This document shows, piece after piece, positions 57,056 through 64,000 of a stretch of 64,000 nucleotides of DNA. Origin of the DNA: Mesostigma viride (lineage: Eukaryota > Streptophyta > Mesostigmatophyceae > Mesostigmatales > Mesostigmataceae); NCBI GenBank assembly GCA_009746045.1, contig RPFO01000418.1, forward strand, positions 518,501 to 582,500, given 5' to 3'. Position 1 is the stretch's first letter; each line of letters opens with the position of its first letter. A program made the translations under genes and the position numbers. The notes under the pieces were generated by a model. That model had not been told where the DNA came from, did not search any database, and saw nothing but the letters and a program-made list of their open reading frames with translations.

Positions 57056-57988
57056 ATGGCGGAATACCAAGGCCCCTCGGATCTCGCCATCTTCCTGTGC
57101 GAGCGGGATATCTTCCTCAAGCGCGAAATCTATCTGGCCAGAGGCGAGGCGCATTTCGGCAAGTTCAAGAAGCCTCTCCCTTTTCCATTGTTCGAGTACA
57201 GCGGGAGGCCTTCCACCGACAAGTTCAAGCGCCATCGCAGCTCCATCCACGGCTTGAAGAATGCTCGCAGCGTTTTCCAGAAGTCCGTGCAGCTCTACAA
57301 CGAGCCGACCAAAATCCGCACGCCCGCTCCGTGGGATAACTTCATTCCGTGGTCCACCAACGCCAAGAACTGGAACGACAAGATCGAGCTCAGCCTCAAC
57401 GACGAGCTGGTGACGAAGGCGCACTTGCAGAGGGGGAAGACGATCGAACTCCTCTGCGACACCACCAAAGAGATCTGCTGGAACGGCTTTATGCACTCGA
57501 GGAGCGCCAAGGACGCCGAGAAGCTGGGCCAGAAGCTGGACATCAAGGAGCTGGTGCGCAGGAAGGACTTTTTCGACGAGAGGCGCATCTGGCTCGAGAT
57601 GAGGGAGGCGGAAGACGGCAAGAAAGAACTCAGCGCGTCCGCGTCTAGGCACTCCATCAGTCGCGACGGGGGCAGGCCTTCCGCTTTGAAGTTCTTTTTC
57701 AACCACAACCCCGAGATGCCCTACGACCTGATCTGGATCGTCACCAAGTCCAGATGGGTATTCAACCAGTCCGCGCCTTCGGAGGAGCAGCTCGACACCA
57801 GCGAGAGCATCGAGCCTGCGATCAAGAACATGGAGAAAGTCGTTTGCAGGCTGAGGGACATCCGGTTCAAGGTGCACATGCGGAATCCCTACCGAGACGG
57901 GATGGAATCCCTCAAGCTGGAGAGGACCTCCGAGCTGCTGCCCCAGTGGGCCAGGACTCAGTTCAGCCCCCCCCCGCTTGGTGCCTGA
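57056..57988 (+). CDS. Unknown protein, N-terminal part (island gene 4, frameshifted)
   Basis: 310 residues from CGCAGCT-ATGGCG to a TGA just after a run of nine C (57967-57975). Begins MAEYQGPSDLAIFLCERDIF and contains NPEMPYDLIWIVTKSRWVF. No family recognised. A second frame (-1) is open across the C run and continues to 58482 with matching composition. The gene therefore looks like one ~475-residue protein interrupted by loss of one C, or one expressed by slippage on the C run. Shares a divergent control region with island gene 3. Confidence 0.75.
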   Translation: MAEYQGPSDLAIFLCERDIFLKREIYLARGEAHFGKFKKPLPFPLFEYSGRPSTDKFKRHRSSIHGLKNARSVFQKSVQLYNEPTKIRTPAPWDNFIPWSTNAKNWNDKIELSLNDELVTKAHLQRGKTIELLCDTTKEICWNGFMHSRSAKDAEKLGQKLDIKELVRRKDFFDERRIWLEMREAEDGKKELSASASRHSISRDGGRPSALKFFFNHNPEMPYDLIWIVTKSRWVFNQSAPSEEQLDTSESIEPAIKNMEKVVCRLRDIRFKVHMRNPYRDGMESLKLERTSELLPQWARTQFSPPPLGA

Positions 57989-58482
57989 CCCCGGTGCTGG
58001 AGGCGATTCAGAAGGAGCGCGCTGCGACCCCTCTGGAGGAGAGGGACACGGATCAGTTCGAGATCTACCAGGCGCGGTTGCAGGAGGAATGGGAGGAGGA
58101 GAAGAGGGAGTGCGAGAAGCACCCATACGTGGAGGAGGAGTGGGTCAAGGAGGATCGCGCCAACCGCATGCTGGGCCAGAACTTGTTGCTGGCGAGGCTG
58201 TTTGAGCAGGAGGAGAGGGAGCTGCAGGAGGAGAGGAGGCAGAAGGAGAAGAAGGAGCGCGAGGAGAAGATGTTGCAGGAGGAGAGGAGGAAGGCAGAGG
58301 GCATTCCGTCCGCCTTCTGCATGTGGCGCCAGGAGGAGCAGGCGCCAGTGGTGCGGGCTGTGGAGCAGGCGGCGCCGGTCGTGCAGATCACACAGATGAT
58401 CCTGCGCAGCTCCTCGCGGAAGCGCGGGGAGATGGAGAAGATGGTGACCCGTTCTCGCGCCAAGGTGGCCAGGGTTGTGTAA
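57976..58482 (+). CDS. C-terminal coiled-coil part of island gene 4 (other frame)
   Basis: 168 codons after the C9 run in the -1 frame, ending TAA. Dominated by Glu/Lys/Arg-rich heptad-like sequence (EEWEEEKRECEKH; LFEQEERELQEERRQKEKKE) predicted to form a long coiled coil, with a basic C-terminus. Its only ATGs are internal, so it is probably not a separate gene. Confidence 0.65.
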   Translation, partial: AWCLTPVLEAIQKERAATPLEERDTDQFEIYQARLQEEWEEEKRECEKHPYVEEEWVKEDRANRMLGQNLLLARLFEQEERELQEERRQKEKKEREEKMLQEERRKAEGIPSAFCMWRQEEQAPVVRAVEQAAPVVQITQMILRSSSRKRGEMEKMVTRSRAKVARVV

Positions 58483-58537
58483 ATTAGGATGTCCTCGTAC
58501 ACACTTAGTCTAGCCCCGTGACGGGGTGTAATCTATC

Positions 58538-58558
58538 CTTTATTTTTTAATGAAAAAA
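58538..58558 (+). terminator. Shared T-rich 3' motif, island gene 4
   Basis: CTTTATTTTTTAATGAAAAA lies about 56-76 nt after the stop. A GCCCCGTGACGGGGT hairpin precedes it. Confidence 0.6.
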
Positions 58559-58642
58559 CACAAGTCCAACAATGAGCCCAATCTCAACAATGAGTCACCC
58601 AAACTTTCGCGAAAAAACACAAGTCCTAAACAGCGTAGGCAG

Positions 58643-58937
58643 GTGACAGACGCAAGCATAGTCCACGGGAGTGACAGACGCAAGCATAGTCCACGGGAGT
58701 GACAGACGCAAGCATAGTCCACGGGAGTGACAGACGCAAGCATAGTCCACGGGAGTGACAGACGCAAGCATAGTCCACGGGAGTGACAGACGCAAGCATA
58801 GTCCACGGGAGTGACAGACGCAAGCATAGTCCACGGGAGTGACAGACGCAAGCATAGTCCACGGGAGTGACAGACGCAAGCATAGTCCGGCAGGTGACAG
58901 ATGCGAGCATAGTCCGGCAGGTGACGGATGCGAGAAG
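58643..58937. repeat. 28-bp tandem array, 8 exact plus 3 variant copies
   Basis: Unit GTGACAGACGCAAGCATAGT plus CCACGGGA. It carries the TCCACGGG core of the operator boxes. The last copies switch to CCGGCAG and are 27 bp. Confidence 0.93.
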
Positions 58938-58963
58938 CGCGACGAGGCCCGCGGCAGTGTGGA

Positions 58964-60237
58964 GTGGAGATGGAGATAGTGGAGATTCATCTCCATACCC
59001 CCCCTCCCTTCTCCTAAAACTTTTCTGGCAGGAAATACTCACGCAAATTCCAATATTGTCCCGTGGAATCCTAACTGTCCAATTCCAAGTATTTTACGCG
59101 ACCGTGACAGACGCCGGCACGGGGTGGAGATAGTGGAGATGGAGGTGGAGATAGGTACCTCCACCACTTTGACCTTTGTGTTTCGAAAAGGAGAAGGATT
59201 TTGGAGGAAAGGGACAGCGGGATCGGTTCGGGGGAGTCTCTAGGATTCCGATAAACCGGGTTTCATGACAAGTTTCTCGGTGCTCGAGAGCCAGTCCTCG
59301 GGATTCCACGGAGTGGAGATAGTGGAGATAGTGGAGATGCATCTCCATACCCCCCCCTCCTTCGAAAAACTTTTTTTGGCTGGAACGGAATGCAGTCTCT
59401 GCGCTGGCAGGTGCCGGGAAATGCTATGAATATACATAAAATTTTATGGGCAGCAGAGAGAAATAGTTATAAATATACAAAATTTTATGGGCAGCAGAGG
59501 GAAACTTTTATACTTCCCGTGGAATATATACAAAATTTTATGGGCAGCAGAGAGAAATAGTTATAAATATACAAAATTTTATGGGCAGCAGAGGGAAACT
59601 TTTATACTTCCCGTGGAATATATACAAAATTTTATGGGCAGCAGAGAGAAATAGTCGTAAATATACAAAATTTTATGGGCAGCAGAGAGACAGGGCTTGG
59701 CGGCAGACGCGAGAACTCTGGTCCAGGAAAAAGTTTTTCAAGGGAGGGGGGGGTATGGAGATGAATCTCCACTATCTCCACTATCTCCACTCTGTCGAAT
59801 GCCGAGAATTCTCCCCACCCGGTGGGAACTGGGTCGAGAGAGGGGCGGGCACGGAAAGCCAGAGTGTCGCCTGATCGCATCCCGCTATCCGTTTCCTCCA
59901 AAAGCCTTCTCCTTTTCAAAAAACAAAGGTCAAAGTCGTGGAGGTACCTATCTCCACCTCTATCTCCACTATCTCCACTCCGTCACCGCCCGGGAAAGTT
60001 TTTCGAGAGGAGGGGGGGGATGGAGATGAATCTCCACTATCTCCACTATCTCCACCGCCCCGCGCACCCTCTTATGCTGTCACGCGTCACCATCGCGTAA
60101 AATACTTATAATTGGACAGTTAGGATTCCACGGGACAATATTGGAATTTGCATGAGTATTTCCTGCCAGAAAAGTTTTGGGAGAAGGGAGGGGGGGTATG
60201 GAGATGCATCTCCACTATCTCCACTATCTCCACCCCC
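58964..60237. repeat. Nested imperfect palindrome, about 1.28 kb
   Basis: Three pairs of inverted segments nest around a centre near 59560: about 58964-59110 with 60080-60236, 59140-59235 with 59860-59970, and 59310-59375 with 59725-59795. Shared elements include CCAATATTGTCCCGTGGAAT, AAAAGGAGAAGG(A/C)TTTTGGAGGAAA-type blocks and ACTATCTCCACTATCTCCAC. The loop, 59430-59700, is a direct repeat of ATACAAAATTTTATGGGCAG with CAGAGAGAAATAG. It lies between the convergent ends of island genes 4 and 5. Confidence 0.85.
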
Positions 60238-60296
60238 TATGCCAGAATTAGAGGAGACTCATTGTGGGCACGCATGTTTGAGACACAAGTCGAGTT

Positions 60297-60314
60297 TGCA
60301 TTAAAAATAGGATT
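60297..60314 (-). terminator. Shared T-rich 3' motif (variant), island gene 5
   Basis: On the minus strand CCTATTTTTAATGCAAA, 55-72 nt after the stop. It is the most divergent of the four copies. Confidence 0.4.
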
Positions 60315-60368
60315 ACGAGTTTAATAAATAGGAGAGAGGGGCTGACAGAGTCCTATTCCCCACAGTTT

Positions 60369-61109
60369 TCACAGTTTGACAGAGGCGGCCATGTCGTGCA
60401 GGCTCTTGCACGGATCGAAGGTGGCATCCAAGTCCAGATCGTCAAAGTTGCAGCCGAAGAACGTGTCATCCACGTCCAGATCCTGGCGGGGGGACTTGCT
60501 CCCCACCTCCTCCTCCTCCTCGGAGGAGGTGTAAGAGTACGAGGGGACGGAGCCTTCGAAATCGCTCATCTCGTGATCGGAAGGAGCCTGCTCCTCCTCC
60601 TCCTGCTCCTCCTCCTCGACTTGGTCGACAGAAACGGGGGCCTCGCGATTTTCCCTGTCCATCCGGGCCAAACGGGCATTCTCCAGCTCGCGAGCGGCGT
60701 TTTCGCGGCCCAAAATCTCGTCGCGAGTCACCACCCAGGCGGCAAGCGGGGTGCCGCGAGAGAAATCGGAGCACCGCATGGAGAGTCTGGGCAGATCCTT
60801 GACTCTGGCGCCCATCCCGTCGTGCGGAGGCTTGAAATCGCGGCGGCGGCGGGAGGGAACGCACACCTTCTTGGGGGCGGGGAAGTTCTCCTCACGGGGC
60901 GTTTCGAAGAGCCCCATTTCCTGCTTCATCCGCTGCCATAGCTCCTCCTCCATCCTCTGCTTCTCGGCCTTGTTGCGCTTTGCGTTGGCGAGGCGTTTGG
61001 AGCGGCACTTGGAACAGCGACTCGTGCGCTTGCAACCGCGCTTGGGGAGGAACTCGGCGCTGTCCTTCGGGAAACGCAGGCCGCAATCGCGGCAGGCCGC
61101 AGTCGCCAT
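60369..61109 (-). CDS. Zinc-finger protein with acidic tail (island gene 5)
   Basis: 246 residues from CTGCC-ATGGCG. A short N-terminal finger has C6-x2-C9 and C32-x2-C35 with FPKDSAEFLPKRG between and a basic KRLANAKRNKAEKQ after it, like HNH-type or zinc-ribbon DNA binders but without a catalytic HNH. The middle is basic. The C-terminal third is strongly acidic and Ser-rich (EEEEQEEEEQAPSDHEMSDF; YTSSEEEEEV), reminiscent of an activation domain. A transcription-regulator role is an inference. It is divergent from island gene 6 across another box array and has a pyrimidine-rich leader. Confidence 0.78.
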   Translation of the reverse strand: MATAACRDCGLRFPKDSAEFLPKRGCKRTSRCSKCRSKRLANAKRNKAEKQRMEEELWQRMKQEMGLFETPREENFPAPKKVCVPSRRRRDFKPPHDGMGARVKDLPRLSMRCSDFSRGTPLAAWVVTRDEILGRENAARELENARLARMDRENREAPVSVDQVEEEEQEEEEQAPSDHEMSDFEGSVPSYSYTSSEEEEEVGSKSPRQDLDVDDTFFGCNFDDLDLDATFDPCKSLHDMAASVKL

Positions 61110-61209
61110 GGCAGGAAATGGAAAGGGTTCGAGAGCGTGAGAGAGAGAGCGAGAGTGCGTGCGACGAGGAGGGCGGCGGGGTTTTATACCCGCGCGGTGC
61201 TCGCCTCGC

Positions 61210-61430
61210 CGCGTGAAAAAATTACGCGGTCGGCGGTTAGGTTCCGTTACGTGTCCGTGGACACTTATTCTGGCGCGAGACGCGCCACGTCTCCTCCGAA
61301 AACCGTTACATCCCCGTGCCGGGCCGCGGTTACGGACGGACTAGACGGCGGTTACGCGCCGACCGCCAGCCGTTACGGTACCACGGGCCGACCAGCGGGC
61401 CACGGGACGACCCAGAGCCGGTACACCGCA
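61210..61430. promoter_or_regulatory. Bidirectional box array between island genes 5 and 6
   Basis: GTGTCCGTGGACAC (61251-61264) is a dyad of the operator class. It is followed by repeated CCGTTAC / GGTTACG boxes (about 61244, 61305, 61327, 61349, 61371) and ACCACGGG / GCCACGGG. Confidence 0.7.
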
Positions 61431-61521
61431 GGGACCCAGGAGGGGGCCCTGGGAGGGACCCAAGGGGGGCTGGAGGGGGCCGAGGGGAATTAAAAACACG
61501 TATTCTGTTGTAACTGCGGCG

Positions 61522-62469
61522 ATGGAGGAATTGGACGACAGGGGGTTTCTCGTTATGAGGGGCGCGCTGGGAGAATCGGATATTAAAGAAGGAGTAGCGT
61601 GCATTCGCAAGAATGAAGTCGATTACGCGGCTATGGAGTCCTTCATCCGTCAAAGAATGTTGCAGAGCGTTCGACAACGGCTCGCGTGGGGCAAAGTCGA
61701 TTTCGTCAAATTTCGAGTGAGCGACAACAACAACTCTGCGGATGCGTCGAGTTTCCACAGAGATATCATTTATCAGGGTCGCGAAAATCCGTTTACTCCG
61801 CCGTTTTACACGTGTCTCACGTATCTGGACACGACAGTGATGGAAATCATCCCCGGCTCTCACAAACGAGTCGCCTATTCTTGGCTTGAACTCCCGAGTC
61901 TGCACGCAAGCCGATTGCAACTAGAAATGAATCCCGGAGACCTGCTCGTGTTTCATTCTTCTCTACTTCACCGCGGACTGTTCACTGAGGAGCTAGAACA
62001 CCGGCGTTTGGTGCAAGTTTTCGAGGTTTTTCTGGACCCGACGTGCCTCTCCACCGTCGTGCACGTCAGAGGCAGGGAAGCATACAGTGATTTCATGATC
62101 CGAGCGAGTCGCACGGGAGGAATTGTAAAGTCCCTGATCGATTATCTCGCGTTTGCGAACGCTGCAAGGGGTTACGGCGTGGGATTTAGAATTCCAGAGA
62201 AGTGCGGATTGGATAACACGCTGTATTTCTCGTCCGAGGGGCTCAGAGATAGGGTGGAGATCAAGTCGGGGACGTGGCAGGAAATAAACAAGTACGTGAT
62301 GAACCCGCGACTTGACTTGAGGGATCTTCCAGACGAGTCGTATTCGACGTACAATTTTCACGTGTTCATTCGAACACCGTTGGTGTTTATGATTGTGATC
62401 ACGCTGCTTTTGGCGCTGACGGGAGTGTACGGGTTCACAAAATTGTACCGTAATGTTCGGAATGTCTAA
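61522..62469 (+). CDS. Phytanoyl-CoA-dioxygenase-like protein with C-terminal membrane anchor (island gene 6)
   Basis: 315 residues. Resembles Fe(II)/2-oxoglutarate oxygenases of the PhyH family. H79-R-D81 (SSFHRD) and H150 (LLHRG) form the expected HxD...H iron triad, with Arg161/162 placed to bind 2-oxoglutarate. The motif IIPGSHKR and the segment MNPGDLLVFHSSLLHRG are typical of the family. After about residue 185 the sequence departs from the family, and a single span (VFMIVITLLLALTGVYGF, about 288-305) precedes a short basic tail. The substrate is unknown. A membrane-tethered lipid or protein hydroxylase is possible. Intronless, starts in GGCG-ATGGAG. Confidence 0.85.
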   Translation: MEELDDRGFLVMRGALGESDIKEGVACIRKNEVDYAAMESFIRQRMLQSVRQRLAWGKVDFVKFRVSDNNNSADASSFHRDIIYQGRENPFTPPFYTCLTYLDTTVMEIIPGSHKRVAYSWLELPSLHASRLQLEMNPGDLLVFHSSLLHRGLFTEELEHRRLVQVFEVFLDPTCLSTVVHVRGREAYSDFMIRASRTGGIVKSLIDYLAFANAARGYGVGFRIPEKCGLDNTLYFSSEGLRDRVEIKSGTWQEINKYVMNPRLDLRDLPDESYSTYNFHVFIRTPLVFMIVITLLLALTGVYGFTKLYRNVRNV

Positions 62470-62508
62470 ATCAATCTCGGGATAAAAATTCGCCCCTGTA
62501 AAGTATAC

Positions 62509-62622
62509 ATGCCTAGACGCGCCTGCCGAGCTGTAACGAAAAAGGGCAGAGGAAAACCTCAAAAAAGCATTGACGATCTCGGAACAAGCTTCGGAAAGGG
62601 CGAACGTTCCGGAAGGGGGTGA
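62509..62622 (+). CDS. 37-residue basic peptide with CRAVTKKG motif (island gene 7)
   Basis: Short open frame starting MPRRACRAVTKKGRGKPQKS and ending TGA. The CRAVTKKG start is the first half of the Cys/His motif seen in the two following genes, but the second Cys, third Cys and His are missing. The upstream AAAGTATAC recurs upstream of the last gene. Could be a truncated paralogue. Confidence 0.4.
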   Translation: MPRRACRAVTKKGRGKPQKSIDDLGTSFGKGERSGRG

Positions 62623-62676
62623 GAGGCCCATGCCGCGTGTATAAACAGTTTTTTTGTTTTATAATTATATACAGTG

Positions 62677-63039
62677 ATGCCGAAAAAGTGCAGAAAACTC
62701 ACGGCGCGAAAGACAAAATGCAAAAACAACGCCGGGAAAAACGGCGTTTGCGCGGTGCACGCCTCTCACACCGCTCGATCCATAAACGCACTACTCCCAG
62801 TTACAGGGAATTTGTTGGATCCACACCACCGACCCGTTGATAACATGCCCCTTTTGGGCCAAATGCTTCCCGAGCTGCCGTTAAGGCCTGTGACTGCGCG
62901 TCGACTTTATCGCCCTTCTGCAGAACTTTTGGGTGCGGCGTCCACAGAAAGCCGGGCTTCTACTACACTTCCGGGTCATCTTACAATGAACGTGCATCAA
63001 AATCGCGCCACGAGGAAACGCCATGCCAGGAGGCGTTAA
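62677..63039 (+). CDS. Small basic protein with C-x3-T...C...C-x2-H motif (island gene 8)
   Basis: 120 residues. N-terminal CRKLTARKTKCKNNAGKNGV then C-A-V-H matches a compact Cys3His zinc knuckle widespread in large DNA viruses. The remainder is Pro/Leu/Arg-rich with a very basic end (RKRHARRR). It begins at ATG in ATACAGTG-ATGCCG after an AT-rich stretch (TTTTATAATTATATA). Convergent with the next gene, 13 nt between stops. Confidence 0.65.
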   Translation: MPKKCRKLTARKTKCKNNAGKNGVCAVHASHTARSINALLPVTGNLLDPHHRPVDNMPLLGQMLPELPLRPVTARRLYRPSAELLGAASTESRASTTLPGHLTMNVHQNRATRKRHARRR

Positions 63040-63052
63040 GTCCTGTTTGGGG

Positions 63053-63742
63053 TTAATAGTGATTCCCGGTTATTTGTTTGTACATATCTTCTAAAGCATA
63101 TTGCCGTTCGGCTAAAGCAGCTTGATTTTTCACATTTTGTATCGCGCGTTCTGACTGCCTTGCGACCTTGTTAAGTAAAAAATCATGTTTAGCGCTCCAT
63201 TCTTTATGATCTTCAGTCTCCTGCATGCTTGCTACGGGGCTTTGGAACCAAGTCCGGGGCTGCAAGAGACGAAACGGAGGACGCTGCGAAACGAAGCGGA
63301 ACCCCGGCTCTGGTGGCGGGTTGTTGGCAGAAAAATCTTCCAACTCGATTTGAGCACGATCTATTGCTTCACTTGCTTCATTAAACTCAGCGGCTAACGC
63401 ATTTTCGGTCGCATTTCGGGTTTGTTTGTTATTAAACAGCATCGCTTCAGGAACGCGCGATCTTAACGTTGTGCTGGACGCGTGCAAGTTCATTCTGCTT
63501 TCGGGGTCGAGAATTGCGACGACTTGGTTAAACGGTTCGGGGTTCATCAACTCAAGCGGTGACTGCCCGGCTATAGGGTCGGAACGTTCGGAGCTATAGG
63601 GCCCGGCTGTTTTTACGCGATGCCTGCGAGGCTTCGATCGCTTGCTCATAGTAGCGTGTTGTGTGCATTTAGCGCTTCTTTTTCCGCAACAGGAACGCGT
63701 GCACTGACGCCCTTTGGCCGTAAACGCGCGACACCTGGACAT
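63053..63742 (-). CDS. Cys/His-knuckle protein with F-box-like segment (island gene 9)
   Basis: 229 residues. The N-terminus has CRAFTAKGRQCTRSCCGKRS then K-C-T-Q-H, the same knuckle as in genes 7 and 8. Residues ~62-95 (SPLELMNPEPFNQVVAILDP then ESRMNLHASSTTLRSRV) resemble an F-box (P-x-E-L-x8-I-L-x-L-D-P-x4-L), which would suggest a link to a ubiquitin ligase. That match is loose. The C-terminal half is charged and helical. The start codon is embedded in TATAAATG. Confidence 0.7.
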   Translation of the reverse strand: MSRCRAFTAKGRQCTRSCCGKRSAKCTQHATMSKRSKPRRHRVKTAGPYSSERSDPIAGQSPLELMNPEPFNQVVAILDPESRMNLHASSTTLRSRVPEAMLFNNKQTRNATENALAAEFNEASEAIDRAQIELEDFSANNPPPEPGFRFVSQRPPFRLLQPRTWFQSPVASMQETEDHKEWSAKHDFLLNKVARQSERAIQNVKNQAALAERQYALEDMYKQITGNHY

Positions 63743-64000
63743 TTATAGAATGTAACGCAAAAAAAAAAAACACTGACTTCTTCAGAATTTGTGAGTTACT
63801 ATCGACCAATAAGCAAAGGACAAAGTATACGCAACTTGTGAGTAAAGTATGCAACTTCGTGTAAGAACGCGTTCGTTCCGCCCCCGGTTATATGTCCGCC
63901 TACGATGACATCAGCGTGTTCGGACAATGAGACTATTTGTTTGTCTTGTGGTTTTGCAAGTCTTCACCATACTCTCATCCAAAGAGAGCGGAAATGGCTC
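63743..64000. promoter_or_regulatory. Upstream region of island gene 9
   Basis: Contains a T-rich tract next to the start on the sense strand, CCAAT at 63805-63809 and two near-copies of AAAGTATACGCAACTTGTG (63822-63840 and 63844-63861). A further gene may begin at the window edge (GAAATGGCTC). Confidence 0.4.

Overview
This is a nuclear window from a microsatellite-rich eukaryote. Spliceosomal GT-AG introns, a secreted family-5 endo-mannanase of the plant/algal type, non-LTR retrotransposon debris and kilobase-scale simple repeats point to an alga or other protist. The species cannot be named from the sequence.

Layout. (1) 1-10.3 kb holds a paralogue of a GH5 endo-beta-1,4-mannanase gene on the minus strand. 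Nine exons are inside the window and the last exon lies off the left edge. (2) 10.3-33 kb is gene-poor. It contains two (CCCT)n arrays, very long (CATC)n, (ATG)n and (CT)n arrays, 3' ends of a LINE family, an imperfect ~290-bp array with cruciform-forming palindromes, a 974-bp hAT-like non-autonomous transposon with an 8-bp target duplication, and a weakly supported multi-exon gene at 19.5-20.6 kb. (3) 33.1-43.4 kb is the complete second mannanase paralogue, also minus strand: 10 exons, 501 codons, reconstructed exon by exon with consistent splice phases. (4) 44.4-46.5 kb is an intronless TPR-Hsp70 fusion gene. (5) 47.7-53.7 kb is a nest of broken LINEs of at least two kinds. (6) 53.7-64 kb is a dense, intronless, virus-like island of about nine genes with short intergenic gaps.

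The two mannanase genes have the same exon structure, including a 14-nt microexon. Their introns carry decayed partial copies of the neighbouring exon edges, lying just outside the real splice junctions.

The right-hand island is the best candidate for something undescribed. Its genes are mostly unrecognised: multi-CxxC proteins, a phytanoyl-CoA-dioxygenase-like protein with a C-terminal membrane anchor, and small basic proteins sharing one Cys/His motif. They share a regulatory grammar: tandem arrays of an operator-like dyad (TGTCCACGGGGACA) with GGTTACG boxes in the gene-start regions, pyrimidine-rich leaders ending in ATGGC, and a common T-rich motif 14-76 nt past the stop codons. Between two convergent genes lies a nested ~1.28-kb palindrome flanked by a 28-bp array that carries the core of the same operator. 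This could be a replication origin or terminal hairpin of an integrated large DNA virus or other large element. No capsid, polymerase or integrase gene lies in the window, so the lineage cannot be assigned.
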